A stretch of 64,000 bases of DNA from Bacillota bacterium (GCA_023249475.1 JAHFCO010000007.1:18271-82270); one strand, 5' to 3'; counted from the first letter of the stretch, positions 27,294 through 35,754 are shown. Numbers and translations: made by a program. The notes: generated from the letters alone by a model not told the origin.

Positions 27294-28402
27294 ACCTTAA
27301 GAAATCTGAAATCGGCATTTCCGTCTATCCTGATTTCTACGCCAAGGACGACCTGAAAGAACAGGTCGAACGGGCGGCGAAACTCGGATACACACGCATC
27401 TTCACATCGATCCAATTGGGGAATTTGGGATTCGAGAACACCAAGGACAATGTGACCGAAGACTTCCAATACCTTTTCGATCGTTGCGATGAACTTCGCA
27501 TCATCATCCATGTGGATATCAACGACCGCGTGTTGAAATCCGTCGGAGGTTCGCCGCAGGATTTATCTCCGATCCATCGCATGAAAATCAAGGTCTTGCG
27601 CTTGGACGGCGGATTCACGGACGACGAGGTCGCCCAGATGACCAACAATCCTTTCAATATCCAGATCGAAGAAAACAGTTCGATGGTCGACCGACCGCAA
27701 CAGCGGATCCAATGCATCAAAGAGAAAGGGGACTTGAAGAACTATGTGACCTGTCACAACTTCTTCCCGCGCAACGACACCGGGTTATCGTTTGAGGACA
27801 CCGTGAAGTTCGCCAAGCTCTATGCGGACCACGGGATCCAAAACGGGGTGTTCATCGCATCTTTAACCTCACCCAACGACCTCAACGCCTCCGGTAACGG
27901 GGTATGTACGGTGGAGGAACATCGCTATACCCCCGCCCATGTGGCGTTCAGCGAACTGAGAAATACGAACCTTTTCGACTATATCCTCTTCGGGGACAGC
28001 GTCCCTTCCCAACAGGAACTGGAAGCGGTCGCCCGTGCGGCATCGCTCGATTACGTTGAAATCCCGGTCTGGCTGAATCGTTCGCTGCGACCGGACCTGC
28101 ATGCCTTGGTTAGTGAAACCAAGTTGTTGTCGCGTCCCGACCAACCGGAAACGACCCTGAGGGCGACGCAAACAAGAGGTTCCCACAAGATCAAGCCGGA
28201 ACTGGCGATCCATCGCCCGCAGTATGCGATCACCCTCGACAATGAACTCTCCAATCGCTATGAAGGGGAATTGCAGATCATCTTGCGCGATCTTCCCCCC
28301 ACCCCTGTCGCCAATGTGATCGGACAAGTCAAACCGTACGGAAAACGCCTTGTCGAACAAGTGAAGTACAAGAGTTTGCCTTTCAAACTCAAAGAGGAGT
28401 AA
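27287..28402 (+). CDS. MupG/GH170-type phospho-glycosidase (DUF871), second copy
   Basis: A 371-residue paralogue of the 4830 protein with the same order of motifs: IGISVYPDFYAKDD, LGYTRIFTSIQLGNLGFENT, LRLDGGFTDDEVAQMTNNPFNIQIE, CHNFFPRNDTGLSF and the C-terminal cyclophilin-like region ending in RYEGELQIIL. The start overlaps the preceding stop codon (ATGGTAA). In this locus there is no MurQ, but there is a GH4 phospho-glycosidase, so the substrate may differ from MurNAc-6P-GlcNAc. Base composition is that of the surrounding genome, unlike the first copy. Confidence 0.85.
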   Translation: MVNLKKSEIGISVYPDFYAKDDLKEQVERAAKLGYTRIFTSIQLGNLGFENTKDNVTEDFQYLFDRCDELRIIIHVDINDRVLKSVGGSPQDLSPIHRMKIKVLRLDGGFTDDEVAQMTNNPFNIQIEENSSMVDRPQQRIQCIKEKGDLKNYVTCHNFFPRNDTGLSFEDTVKFAKLYADHGIQNGVFIASLTSPNDLNASGNGVCTVEEHRYTPAHVAFSELRNTNLFDYILFGDSVPSQQELEAVARAASLDYVEIPVWLNRSLRPDLHALVSETKLLSRPDQPETTLRATQTRGSHKIKPELAIHRPQYAITLDNELSNRYEGELQIILRDLPPTPVANVIGQVKPYGKRLVEQVKYKSLPFKLKEE

Positions 28403-28403
28403 T

Positions 28404-28721
28404 ATGAAAAAAATCCTGCTGATTAGCCGCGAATCCCTTCAAACCGAACGATTCATGCGTCATGTCCGCGACCATCAGGCGAAGAACGAATTGAACTATG
28501 AGGTTGAAATCGCCTACTATCCCAAGCACCTGATCACGGTCGATGCATGGAAGCCGGATTTCGTCCTTTTATCCACGGAAGTCATCGTATGGAAACCGGA
28601 CATCGAGAAAGAATTGAAGGAAAGAGGCATCGGATGTGCCTTGGTGAAAGGGTCGCATTACGGGACCGCCCAAGTCTTGCGCATCTTCCAGGACAGCGTC
28701 CCCAAGGAGCTACAACCATGA
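28404..28721 (+). CDS. EIIB-like protein lacking the phosphorylatable cysteine
   Basis: A 105-residue protein that aligns by eye with lactose/cellobiose-type PTS EIIB. The first strand MKKILLI is followed by SRESLQTE where EIIB has C(S/A)AGMSTS, so Ser8 replaces the phospho-cysteine. The later parts KPDFVLLSTEVIVWKPDIEKEL and the final HYG…QVL correspond to DVVLLGPQ…PEI and YG…VL of EIIB. It cannot carry phosphate on cysteine in the usual way; it may be a regulatory or substrate-binding relic. It lies between MupG-2 and GH4 and overlaps the GH4 start by four bases. Confidence 0.65.
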   Translation: MKKILLISRESLQTERFMRHVRDHQAKNELNYEVEIAYYPKHLITVDAWKPDFVLLSTEVIVWKPDIEKELKERGIGCALVKGSHYGTAQVLRIFQDSVPKELQP

Positions 28722-30031
28722 GTCAACTGAAACTCGTCACGATCGGGGGAGGGTCTTCCTATACCCCCGAATTGATCGAAGGATTGATCAAGCGATATGC
28801 CGAATTCCCGGTCAGTGAAATCTGGCTGGTGGATGTGGAAGAGGGCAAGGAGAAACTCGACATCATCGGGGATCTGGCCCGTCGTATGATCAAGAAAGCG
28901 GGATTGCCGATCGAAGTGTTCACCACCTTGGATCGTAAACTGGCTCTGAAGGATGCGGATTTCGTAACCACCCAGTTCCGTGTCGGACAACTGGATGCCC
29001 GTGAACGCGATGAAATGATTCCGGGGAAATACGGCGTCATCGGACAGGAAACCAACGGTCCCGGAGGCTTATTCAAGGCCCTGCGGACCATCCCCGTCAT
29101 CTTCTCGATCATCGAAGACTGCAAGACCCAATGTCCGAATGCATGGATCATCAACTTCACCAATCCGGCCGGCTTGGTGACGGAAGCGGTTTTCCGTCAT
29201 ACCGATTGGAAACGATTCGTCGGATTGTGCAACGTCCCCATCGGGATGAAGATGGAACTCGCGAAATTACTTAACATCGATGTGAAACGTCTTCATGTCG
29301 TGTTTGGCGGATTGAACCATCTGGTCTATGCCTTGGATGTCTTGGTCGACGGGGTTTCCATCAAAGCCGATCTCTTCAAACAAGTCGAAGCCATGAAGAT
29401 GACGATGAAAAACATCGAAGACATCCCTTGGTCTTCAACATTCCTCAATGCCTTGGGTGTCTTACCGTGCCCCTATCATCGCTATTATTTCCAATACAAC
29501 GAAATGCTTGAACACTTCATGGAAGAATACCGCACCGGCATTAGCCGTGCCGTGAAAGTGAAAGCGATCGAGAAAGAGTTGTTCGAATTGTATAAGGATG
29601 TGAACCTGGCGATCAAACCTCCCCAACTTGAACAACGGGGCGGAGCGTACTACAGCGACGCTGCCTGCAACTTGATCTCCTCGATCTACAACGACAAACA
29701 CGACATCCAGCCGGTCAATACCTTGAACCGCGGCGGGATCGCGAATTTACCCGATGACGTCGTCGTGGAAATCAGCAGCGTCATCACCAAAGACGGACCG
29801 ATCCCGGTGAACGTCGGCGCTTTACCGGCGGCTGCCCTTGGCATCGTCCAACAAATCAAAGCCTATGAAATCAGCGCATCCAACGCAGCCGCAAAGAGTG
29901 ACTATGGCCAAGCCTTGCTTGCGATGACCATCCATCCTTTCGTGAGAAGCGAAAAACTGGCGAAAGCCTTGTTGGATGAGATGCTGGAAGCAAACAAGGA
30001 ATATCTTAAAGGATTCTTCAAGGAGAACTAA
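28718..30031 (+). CDS. GH4-family 6-phospho-beta-glucosidase
   Basis: A 437-residue glycoside hydrolase of family 4, which works by an NAD+-dependent oxidation-elimination mechanism with a divalent metal. Present are the Rossmann loop LVTIGGGSSYTPELIEGL, NFTNPAGLVTEA, the metal-binding Cys171 in GLCNVPIG and His201 in GGLNHLVY. It resembles 6-phospho-beta-glucosidases (CelF/LicH). The substrate is probably the phosphorylated disaccharide imported by the EIIC at 24596. ATG 28718 follows CAAGGAG and overlaps the EIIB-like stop; the longer upstream frame is an artefact. Confidence 0.93.
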   Translation: MSQLKLVTIGGGSSYTPELIEGLIKRYAEFPVSEIWLVDVEEGKEKLDIIGDLARRMIKKAGLPIEVFTTLDRKLALKDADFVTTQFRVGQLDARERDEMIPGKYGVIGQETNGPGGLFKALRTIPVIFSIIEDCKTQCPNAWIINFTNPAGLVTEAVFRHTDWKRFVGLCNVPIGMKMELAKLLNIDVKRLHVVFGGLNHLVYALDVLVDGVSIKADLFKQVEAMKMTMKNIEDIPWSSTFLNALGVLPCPYHRYYFQYNEMLEHFMEEYRTGISRAVKVKAIEKELFELYKDVNLAIKPPQLEQRGGAYYSDAACNLISSIYNDKHDIQPVNTLNRGGIANLPDDVVVEISSVITKDGPIPVNVGALPAAALGIVQQIKAYEISASNAAAKSDYGQALLAMTIHPFVRSEKLAKALLDEMLEANKEYLKGFFKEN

Positions 30032-30481
30032 ATGGCCAAGTCGAAAGTTAAAAAACCAAGCATCGAACAACGCTTGATGGATACCGTCAAGGTCCCTCTG
30101 GAATGGGTGGAAGCCCCCGCATGGAAGCGCATCTTCGCCTTCATCTTCGACATGACCCTCATCCTCCCGTTCACCAATTATCTGATGAAGGTGAACACAA
30201 CCCTTCCGGCGATCGTGACCTTGGTCTATTTCGTCGGTTTCGAAATGAGCCCTTGGAAAGGGACGATTGGAAAACGGATGATGTCACTCAAGGTCATCGA
30301 TGAAAACAAGGGTAAAGTCAGATTAAGCCAATTGGTCATCCGCTATCTCTCCAAGATCATCTCGCTCGCTATGATCGGCGTCGGCTATTGGCCGCTCTTG
30401 GCGAAGGAACCCCAACGGGCATATCCGGATCGGATCTCCCATACGATGGTCATCGCATTGACGCCATCGAAAACGAAGTAG
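30032..30481 (+). CDS. RDD-family membrane protein
   Basis: A 149-residue protein with the RDD signature: RIFAFIFDMTLILPFTNYL near residue 33 (Arg and Asp-containing helix), a second helix around 50-72, GTIGKRMMSLKVID, and a third helix near 110. RDD proteins are small membrane proteins, some acting as Na+/H+ antiporters or partners of other systems. It begins directly after the GH4 stop with AAGGAG and closes the second amino-sugar operon; why it is included is unclear. Confidence 0.8.
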   Translation: MAKSKVKKPSIEQRLMDTVKVPLEWVEAPAWKRIFAFIFDMTLILPFTNYLMKVNTTLPAIVTLVYFVGFEMSPWKGTIGKRMMSLKVIDENKGKVRLSQLVIRYLSKIISLAMIGVGYWPLLAKEPQRAYPDRISHTMVIALTPSKTK

Positions 30482-30498
30482 CATCCCGACCGTAAACA

Positions 30499-30523
30499 AA
30501 AGGCACATCGCATGTGCCTTTTT
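30499..30523. terminator. Bidirectional terminator between RDD and the MBL hydrolase
   Basis: Ten-base-pair stem AAAGGCACAT / ATGTGCCTTT with CGC loop, followed by T residues on the plus side and by a partial T-run (TTTG TTT) on the minus side. The two genes are convergent. Confidence 0.85.
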
Positions 30524-30526
30524 CAA

Positions 30527-31804
30527 TCATTTCGTCTCTTCCAATAATTCATATGCACAAGCGATATCGTAATGTCTTCCGTTGGAACTGGTCTGTCGTT
30601 TCGCCATGACCATCAGACTCTTCGCCTTCAGTTGCTTGGCTTTCATTTGATCGACCCCGGCATGGATCATCACGTCGCACAATTCACAGGCCAGTTGGTC
30701 TTCCCCGTCGGCTTGAAGCCGTTCGATACGATCAAATACGATCTGCGGATCCGAGATCAAGCCCAGAATTTCTTTTGCGTAGGTTTCCGCCGGGACACGG
30801 TTCAAGTTCGTCGGATTCCCATCGAACCATCCCAGATACCCATGATAGATCGATCGGATCGACCATTGGATCGTCCCGTAATATTCCCCAAGATAGGGAA
30901 GATCCCGCAACTGTTCCGGCAGAGCGACGGATCTTGCTGTTTCTTCTTCACTTTTCCCTTGATTGATGCACTCTAGCGTCTGAATCAAGACGGACTCGAT
31001 GGCATCGCGATAGTTCGTCAACGTTTCACGGATGGTTTCTTCCCCAAGAACGGGTTGGAAATGACCGGGCAGAAGGGCGACGGAAGGGAACGACAGGATC
31101 TTCGTAAGGGAATCGACCCATGCGGCGACGTCGCGGTACTGTCCTCCACGGATCGCATAAAGGTTGGGCCAACACGCATAGAAATTATCCCCACAACATA
31201 ATACTTTCTCATCTGGAAACCAAACGAAAAGCTGGTCGTCCGTTTCCCCCACGGCACTGATCAATTCAAGGGTCACCCCGTCGATTTCCCGTACCACGCG
31301 CTCTTCGTTGCGATAGATCGTCGTCGGTGCCAAGAAATCATACGTACCATCCTGTACGGCACGCCCTTCACGCATCCCCAACCCTTGCGTGATGACTTCT
31401 TCTTCCGTGAGCGTATATCCGAACTGACGCGAAGCGCGTCGGTTCAACACATCCTGAATCTTGTCGGTATACTTCAGTAAAGGTCGTCGCGGCGTAAACG
31501 CGATGACTTCTTCGACCGTCTCTTGAAACGCTGCGGAACCCCCGCGATGATCCGGATGACCATGGGTGAAGATAAGGGTCTTCACGACCTTCCCGGTCAT
31601 CGCTTCGATTTCATGACGCAAACGCTTCGCCCTTTCATTTGAATCCAGGGTATCGATTAGAATCAGCGAAGTATCCCCTTCGACGAGGATGGCGTTACTG
31701 TGGCCGTATCCGACGAAATGGGTGATTCGATCTGATATTCTGTAATTCTTCTTGATGATCGTGGATTGCGCGAAATCCTTTAATTTTTGTTCAGCTTCAT
31801 GCAT
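30527..31804 (-). CDS. Bds1/SdsA1-type metallo-beta-lactamase-fold alkyl sulfatase, short form
   Basis: A 425-residue protein. The MBL-fold zinc site is seen as THGHPDHRGG (HxHxDH), then GETDDQLFVW, CCGDNFYACWPNLYAIRG and LLPGHFQPV. YHGYLGWFDGNPTNLNRV is diagnostic of the helical dimerisation domain of Bds1/SdsA1 alkyl sulfatases, which hydrolyse sulfate esters of alkyl chains. It lacks the C-terminal SCP2-like domain of the long enzymes (usually above 600 residues), so activity may differ. The ATG at 31822 is inside the ribosome site GGAGGG, so 31804 is the start. A HxlR regulator is divergent. Confidence 0.85.
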   Translation of the reverse strand: MHEAEQKLKDFAQSTIIKKNYRISDRITHFVGYGHSNAILVEGDTSLILIDTLDSNERAKRLRHEIEAMTGKVVKTLIFTHGHPDHRGGSAAFQETVEEVIAFTPRRPLLKYTDKIQDVLNRRASRQFGYTLTEEEVITQGLGMREGRAVQDGTYDFLAPTTIYRNEERVVREIDGVTLELISAVGETDDQLFVWFPDEKVLCCGDNFYACWPNLYAIRGGQYRDVAAWVDSLTKILSFPSVALLPGHFQPVLGEETIRETLTNYRDAIESVLIQTLECINQGKSEEETARSVALPEQLRDLPYLGEYYGTIQWSIRSIYHGYLGWFDGNPTNLNRVPAETYAKEILGLISDPQIVFDRIERLQADGEDQLACELCDVMIHAGVDQMKAKQLKAKSLMVMAKRQTSSNGRHYDIACAYELLEETK

Positions 31805-31869
31805 AAGTCGGGTTCCCTCCATAAAATCCGTTGACGTACGGACAAGTTTATCTTATCGTTGTTTTAGGC

Positions 31870-31891
31870 AAAAAGTAAGTAGGCACTTTTT
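31870..31891. promoter_or_regulatory. Putative HxlR operator
   Basis: Inverted repeat AAAAAGT (31870-31876) / ACTTTTT (31885-31891), similar to operators of the HxlR/YodB family. It covers the -35 of a possible minus-strand promoter (TTTTGC, 17 bases, TAAACT) and follows a possible plus-strand promoter (TTGACG 31831-31836, 17 bases, TATCGT), so both genes could be controlled from it. Confidence 0.5.
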
Positions 31892-31918
31892 TGTTTCCAT
31901 AAGGAAAGAGGTATTGAG

Positions 31919-32242
31919 ATGACACAAGAACAGTTACCGGTCTGTCCTGTCGCGACGACGATCCAATTGATCGGCAGCAAATGGAAACTCCTGATCATCC
32001 GCGAATTACTGACCGGGACGAAGCGCACCGGCGAACTGAAACGAAGTCTTCCGAACATCAGCCAGAAAGTACTGACGGAAACCTTGAAATCGATGGTTCA
32101 GGACGGGTTAGTGTTACGAAGCGAATCTCATTCGTTTCCGCTCAAAGTCGAATACTCCTTAAGCGATTTGGGACAATCGATGGTATCCATCTTTAAAGCG
32201 TTGGAAGAGTGGGGTAATGAATACATCAAGAATGAAGGATAA
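31919..32242 (+). CDS. HxlR-family transcriptional regulator
   Basis: A 107-residue winged-helix protein of the HxlR family: CPVATTIQLIGSKWKLLIIRELL contains the conserved N-terminal Cys and GxKW motif, then RTGELKRSLPNISQKVLTETLK is the recognition region and YSLSDLGQSMVSIF the dimerisation helix. The single conserved Cys9 is a redox or electrophile sensor in many relatives (HypR, YodB). Divergent from the sulfatase-like gene, which it probably regulates. Confidence 0.93.
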   Translation: MTQEQLPVCPVATTIQLIGSKWKLLIIRELLTGTKRTGELKRSLPNISQKVLTETLKSMVQDGLVLRSESHSFPLKVEYSLSDLGQSMVSIFKALEEWGNEYIKNEG

Positions 32243-32272
32243 AGCACACGCTCGAGGGCGTGTGCTTTGTTT
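32241..32272. terminator. Terminator between HxlR and GntR genes
   Basis: Eleven-base-pair stem AAAGCACACGC / GCGTGTGCTTT with TCGAGG loop, followed by GTTTTACT on the plus side; the genes on both sides converge here. Confidence 0.8.
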
Positions 32273-33021
32273 TACTGGTCGATTTTATAAATCATGATGT
32301 CGAAGGCATTGCGGTCTCCGGGATAGATGGCGAAACTGAGTTCCAGTACTTGGTCGTCCTGGTCCGTCGACACGGTCTGTACGAAGTGGGCGGCGCTACC
32401 TTTTGCGATGTGAAGCAACGCAGCATCCTCATCTTTCACGATCATCGCATCGACGCTGCGGCGTGCCAGCGCGATGTATCGGTTGAACTTCGTCTCCAAC
32501 ATCGTATAGAGAGGGATATTCTCAAAATCTTCAGTCTCGATTCCGGGATAAAGAGAAAGCGGGAGATAGGTGTCGACCAGACACATCGGGAGTCCGTTTC
32601 CTTTATGAAGAAGCCGGACCGCATAGACTTCATCGTCTTTGGTGAGGTTCAAGGCATCGAAGATCTTCTTATCGTAACTCTTCTTCCCCTTCTTCAAGAC
32701 GATCGTTTCCGGTGTCAAGCCGACACGGTGCATCTCGTCGTCGAAGGTGGATAACTCATGGAAGAAATGACTCTTGATTTCTTTTTCGCGGATGAAGGTG
32801 CCACGGCCTTTGATGCGGGTGACCACGCCGTCGTTGATCAACTCCGCATAGGCCTGACGGATGACCGGACGTGAAATCCCGAAGTAGTCGCAGAGTTCTT
32901 CTTCGGTGGGTAGTTTGTCCCCCGGACTCAAGATCCCCTGTTTGATGGCCGCGACGATGCTTTCCTTCAGTTGGGCATAGAGCGGGGTGGATTTAAAGCG
33001 GTTGATCGAAATGTAGTTCAT
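32272..33021 (-). CDS. GntR/HutC-family regulator, copy A
   Basis: A 249-residue regulator with an N-terminal GntR winged helix (TPLYAQLKESIVAAIKQGILSPGDKLPTEEELCDYFGISRPVIRQAYAELINDGVV) and a C-terminal UTRA ligand-binding domain (about 80-245). HutC-type proteins often sense amino-sugar phosphates. It is the same length as, and clearly related to, the gene just upstream at 33026; only four bases separate them, so both are on one transcript. Confidence 0.92.
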   Translation of the reverse strand: MNYISINRFKSTPLYAQLKESIVAAIKQGILSPGDKLPTEEELCDYFGISRPVIRQAYAELINDGVVTRIKGRGTFIREKEIKSHFFHELSTFDDEMHRVGLTPETIVLKKGKKSYDKKIFDALNLTKDDEVYAVRLLHKGNGLPMCLVDTYLPLSLYPGIETEDFENIPLYTMLETKFNRYIALARRSVDAMIVKDEDAALLHIAKGSAAHFVQTVSTDQDDQVLELSFAIYPGDRNAFDIMIYKIDQ

Positions 33022-33025
33022 ACGT

Positions 33026-33775
33026 TCACGCCCTTTCCCGACGTACGATCACATCGTACTGATTGCGCTCGCCCGGGAACGAAGCGATCGAATATTCCAT
33101 CAAGCGATTGCTTGTATCGTAGGTAAAGGACTGGACACGATGGACTGCAGAACGCTTTTCCACATCCAGCAACACCGCGTCCGCATCGCTGACCAACTGT
33201 GCGTTGTAGACGTTATAGGTTTTATGGACCGGTCGATGATATTTGTATTCAAACACTTTAAACAACGAGTTGGTGGCGAAGTCATACTTCTCCAAGCCCG
33301 GGAATTGTTTTAAATCGATGTATGAGTCTTCCACATACACGGCCACATTATCCGCATATCTTAATCGTTTGAAATGCAGGCAGGAATCGCCTTCCTTCAG
33401 TTCAAGATGGGGGAAGACATGGGCTTCGTTGTGGATGACCTCCACGACCAAGACTTTCGTATGCGGTTTTTTCCCATGCCGTTCCATTTCGCCGGTGAAA
33501 TTATACAATTCGCTGGTAAGGTTGCGGCTGATTTCCTGCTTGGTCACAAACGTCCCTTTCCCCTTCATGCGGACGATGCATCCTTGCGCCAAGAGATCCG
33601 AATACGCCTGCCGGACCACCGGACGGCTGATGTGATAGGTGCTGCACAATTCATCTTCCGTCGGAAGTTTTTCGCGGTTTTTCAATGTGCCGTCATCGAT
33701 CGCCGTGCGGATGCTGTCGCGAAGCTGGATGTACAGCGGGATGCTGGAAAACTTATTGATCGAGATATAACGCAT
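33026..33775 (-). CDS. GntR/HutC-family regulator, copy B
   Basis: A 249-residue paralogue of the previous regulator: PLYIQLRDSIRTAIDDGTLKNREKLPTEDELCSTYHISRPVVRQAYSDLLAQGCIVRMKGKGTFV is the GntR DNA-binding domain, followed by UTRA. Both start RYISIN/NYISIN-like and align end to end, but the ligand-binding halves have diverged, so they may sense different sugars or form a heterodimer. The palindrome at 33800-33814 lies in its promoter. Confidence 0.92.
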   Translation of the reverse strand: MRYISINKFSSIPLYIQLRDSIRTAIDDGTLKNREKLPTEDELCSTYHISRPVVRQAYSDLLAQGCIVRMKGKGTFVTKQEISRNLTSELYNFTGEMERHGKKPHTKVLVVEVIHNEAHVFPHLELKEGDSCLHFKRLRYADNVAVYVEDSYIDLKQFPGLEKYDFATNSLFKVFEYKYHRPVHKTYNVYNAQLVSDADAVLLDVEKRSAVHRVQSFTYDTSNRLMEYSIASFPGERNQYDVIVRRERA

Positions 33776-33799
33776 GCTACGACCCCCTTATTCAACCTA

Positions 33800-33824
33800 A
33801 TGATAGTATATCATAATGTATCAT
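33800..33824. promoter_or_regulatory. Putative GntR operator and promoter of the tandem regulators
   Basis: ATGATA-GTA-TATCAT (33800-33814) is a perfect 6-base inverted repeat, and TATCAT recurs ten bases on (33819-33824), one helical turn away. On the minus strand the repeat covers a TATACT -10 (33805-33810), so autorepression is likely. Confidence 0.5.
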
Positions 33825-33858
33825 CACCTAAAGACAAAGAAGAGAGTTTGTTGTCGTG

Positions 33859-35013
33859 TCAGGAAGAAGCGAGTTTGCCTTTTTGAAGCAGGATGAGAAG
33901 GAGCGGAATCCCCAACATCCCACCTAGAAACACGAGGCTTCCCGTGATCGTCATGTAACGGGAGAGTTGACCGATGATCGCCGGTGCAAGGATGCCGGAC
34001 AGGTTGCCGTAGATCGCACCGCCCCACATTTGACCCGTGATTTTCTGTCGCTCCGCGCTGACGGCATAGATGATCTGCTTGCTGCAGACCATGATCAGGG
34101 GGAACGTGAAGAGTTGAAGGATCGTCCCCGCAAGCATCAAGGGGATGGTCGGCGACGCGGCGAAGTAGAACATTTTCACCGCCAACGCGATGACCGAAAG
34201 GATAAGGACGGGTTTCGCGCCGAAGCGGCGGACAAGGCGCCCGCCAAGGAAGAAGAGGGGAAGTTCAAACGCCGCCTGCATACTATAATACAGGGCGACC
34301 TGGCCGGGTTTCGCTCCCAAAGAAAGCATCTTCAAGGTGATCGTCATGTCTTCGACGCCGACCACGAAGAACACGAAAAAGAAAACCACCAGCCAGATCG
34401 TATAGTCCCGGCTGAATAAGGTGGAGAGATTCGGTCTCTCATGGATTTCTTCCGTGTGTCGCTTCACGTCCGGCAACATCACCAGCATCACGGTCAACGC
34501 GCTTCCCAACACGAAACAGATCGGCAGGATGGCGATGAACCCGTTCTTCTCCACAAACACGACCAGCACGCCCAACCCGATTGAAAAGCCCAACGCACCG
34601 AACGCGCGGATCGCACCGTAGTTGCGACGGATCGATTCCCCCGATTCAAGCGCCCAGGAGTCAAGCAGGCTGGACACCAGGCGGGAACACGCGCTCATCG
34701 CGATTCCGCCGAGATAGACGAGCAGGGAGGCGGTGGAGGAAGAATAGAACAAGACGATTGAAAAAAGACCGAATCCTAGGGAAACGATCGCGAAAGGTTT
34801 GATTCGACGATAACGGTCGCAAAGGCGGCCGAGGATGAACTGGAAAAGGATGCCGCTGATCGCGCCCAACGAAAACAGCGTGCCGATTTGCGCACCGGTG
34901 TATCCCAAAGAAGTCAGAAACGGCGTCATCATGCCGCTGGGTAGGGACGAGAACAGGAAGAAAAGAAGGAAGACGATGAGGAAAGAAAGAAACGGGCGGC
35001 GATCTTGATTCAT
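33859..35013 (-). CDS. Major facilitator superfamily sugar-type transporter
   Basis: A 384-residue protein with twelve hydrophobic segments. Features include LGYTGAQIGTLFSLGAISGILFQFILGRLCDRYRR with the loop 2-3 motif and NYGAIRAFGALGFSIG, typical of LacY/nucleoside-like (MFS_1_like) symporters. It is three bases downstream of the SIS protein gene, so both belong to one operon. Substrate unknown; a sugar handled by the SIS protein is likely. Confidence 0.85.
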   Translation of the reverse strand: MNQDRRPFLSFLIVFLLFFLFSSLPSGMMTPFLTSLGYTGAQIGTLFSLGAISGILFQFILGRLCDRYRRIKPFAIVSLGFGLFSIVLFYSSSTASLLVYLGGIAMSACSRLVSSLLDSWALESGESIRRNYGAIRAFGALGFSIGLGVLVVFVEKNGFIAILPICFVLGSALTVMLVMLPDVKRHTEEIHERPNLSTLFSRDYTIWLVVFFFVFFVVGVEDMTITLKMLSLGAKPGQVALYYSMQAAFELPLFFLGGRLVRRFGAKPVLILSVIALAVKMFYFAASPTIPLMLAGTILQLFTFPLIMVCSKQIIYAVSAERQKITGQMWGGAIYGNLSGILAPAIIGQLSRYMTITGSLVFLGGMLGIPLLLILLQKGKLASS

Positions 35014-35016
35014 GGA

Positions 35017-35754
35017 CTAAAACAAACGGCAGAATTTCCGCATCAGCTCAAGGTTGTAGTCGTCCGCGTTGTCCAAGTTCGAACTACGGAAAACCGGGAC
35101 GTCCAGTCCCAGATTCTTGATCTTCGAGGCGACCAGGATGCTTAGGGATTGGGCGAGGAAAGAACCGATGATCGTGGAACTCGACCCCATCATGATGCCT
35201 TCCCCGATATCGTATCCGGCGTCCCCCCACGCCCCGCAATTGTCGATGACGAGGTCGGCGAACTCATGCAGGTTCTTTCCGGAAGGATGACGCGATGTGA
35301 TCTGGCTCGACTGGGCAAGGTTGGTAAAGACGATGACGGTGAGTCCGGCTTCCTTGGCGAGTTTCGCCAACTCGACCGGCATGGCGTTTCGACCCGAGTT
35401 GCTAGCCATCAACAGGACATCCCCGGCTTCGAAATGATACAAGTCGAAATAGACCTTCGCCATCCCCAAGGTCCGCTCGATCATCGTGGATTTCATCGGA
35501 TGGTCGGTCAAGGTCAACTCGTTCTGCAGGACGGGGGTGACATAGGCCAAGCCTCCGGCACGGGCATAGAACTCTTCGGCGATCATGTGGGAATGGCCGC
35601 TACCGAAGACAAGAAACCGCTTCTGGTTGAGGAAGGCGTTCACGATGAGATCGCTCGCACGATCGACGGAATCGGCTTGCGTAAGGCTGAATCGTTCAAA
35701 CAAGGTTTGGATCTGCGCGGCATAATCCAAGAATACGGGGTTCATGTGGGTCAT
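35017..35754 (-). CDS. SIS-domain protein (UPF0309 family)
   Basis: A 245-residue SIS-fold protein of the UPF0309 family. The sugar-phosphate loops are visible as LVFGSGHSHMIAEEFYARAGG and LMASNSGRNAMPVELAKLAKEAG. Relatives are thought to be phosphosugar isomerases or related enzymes and occur in sugar-uptake loci. GGAGG stands seven bases before the ATG. First gene of the minus-strand SIS-MFS operon, divergent from the EIIC at 35967. Confidence 0.85.
   Translation of the reverse strand: MTHMNPVFLDYAAQIQTLFERFSLTQADSVDRASDLIVNAFLNQKRFLVFGSGHSHMIAEEFYARAGGLAYVTPVLQNELTLTDHPMKSTMIERTLGMAKVYFDLYHFEAGDVLLMASNSGRNAMPVELAKLAKEAGLTVIVFTNLAQSSQITSRHPSGKNLHEFADLVIDNCGAWGDAGYDIGEGIMMGSSSTIIGSFLAQSLSILVASKIKNLGLDVPVFRSSNLDNADDYNLELMRKFCRLF

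Noticed and set aside
31805..31822. Longer start of the MBL hydrolase at 31822
   Set aside because: The ATG forms part of the GGAGGG ribosome site used by the ATG at 31804.
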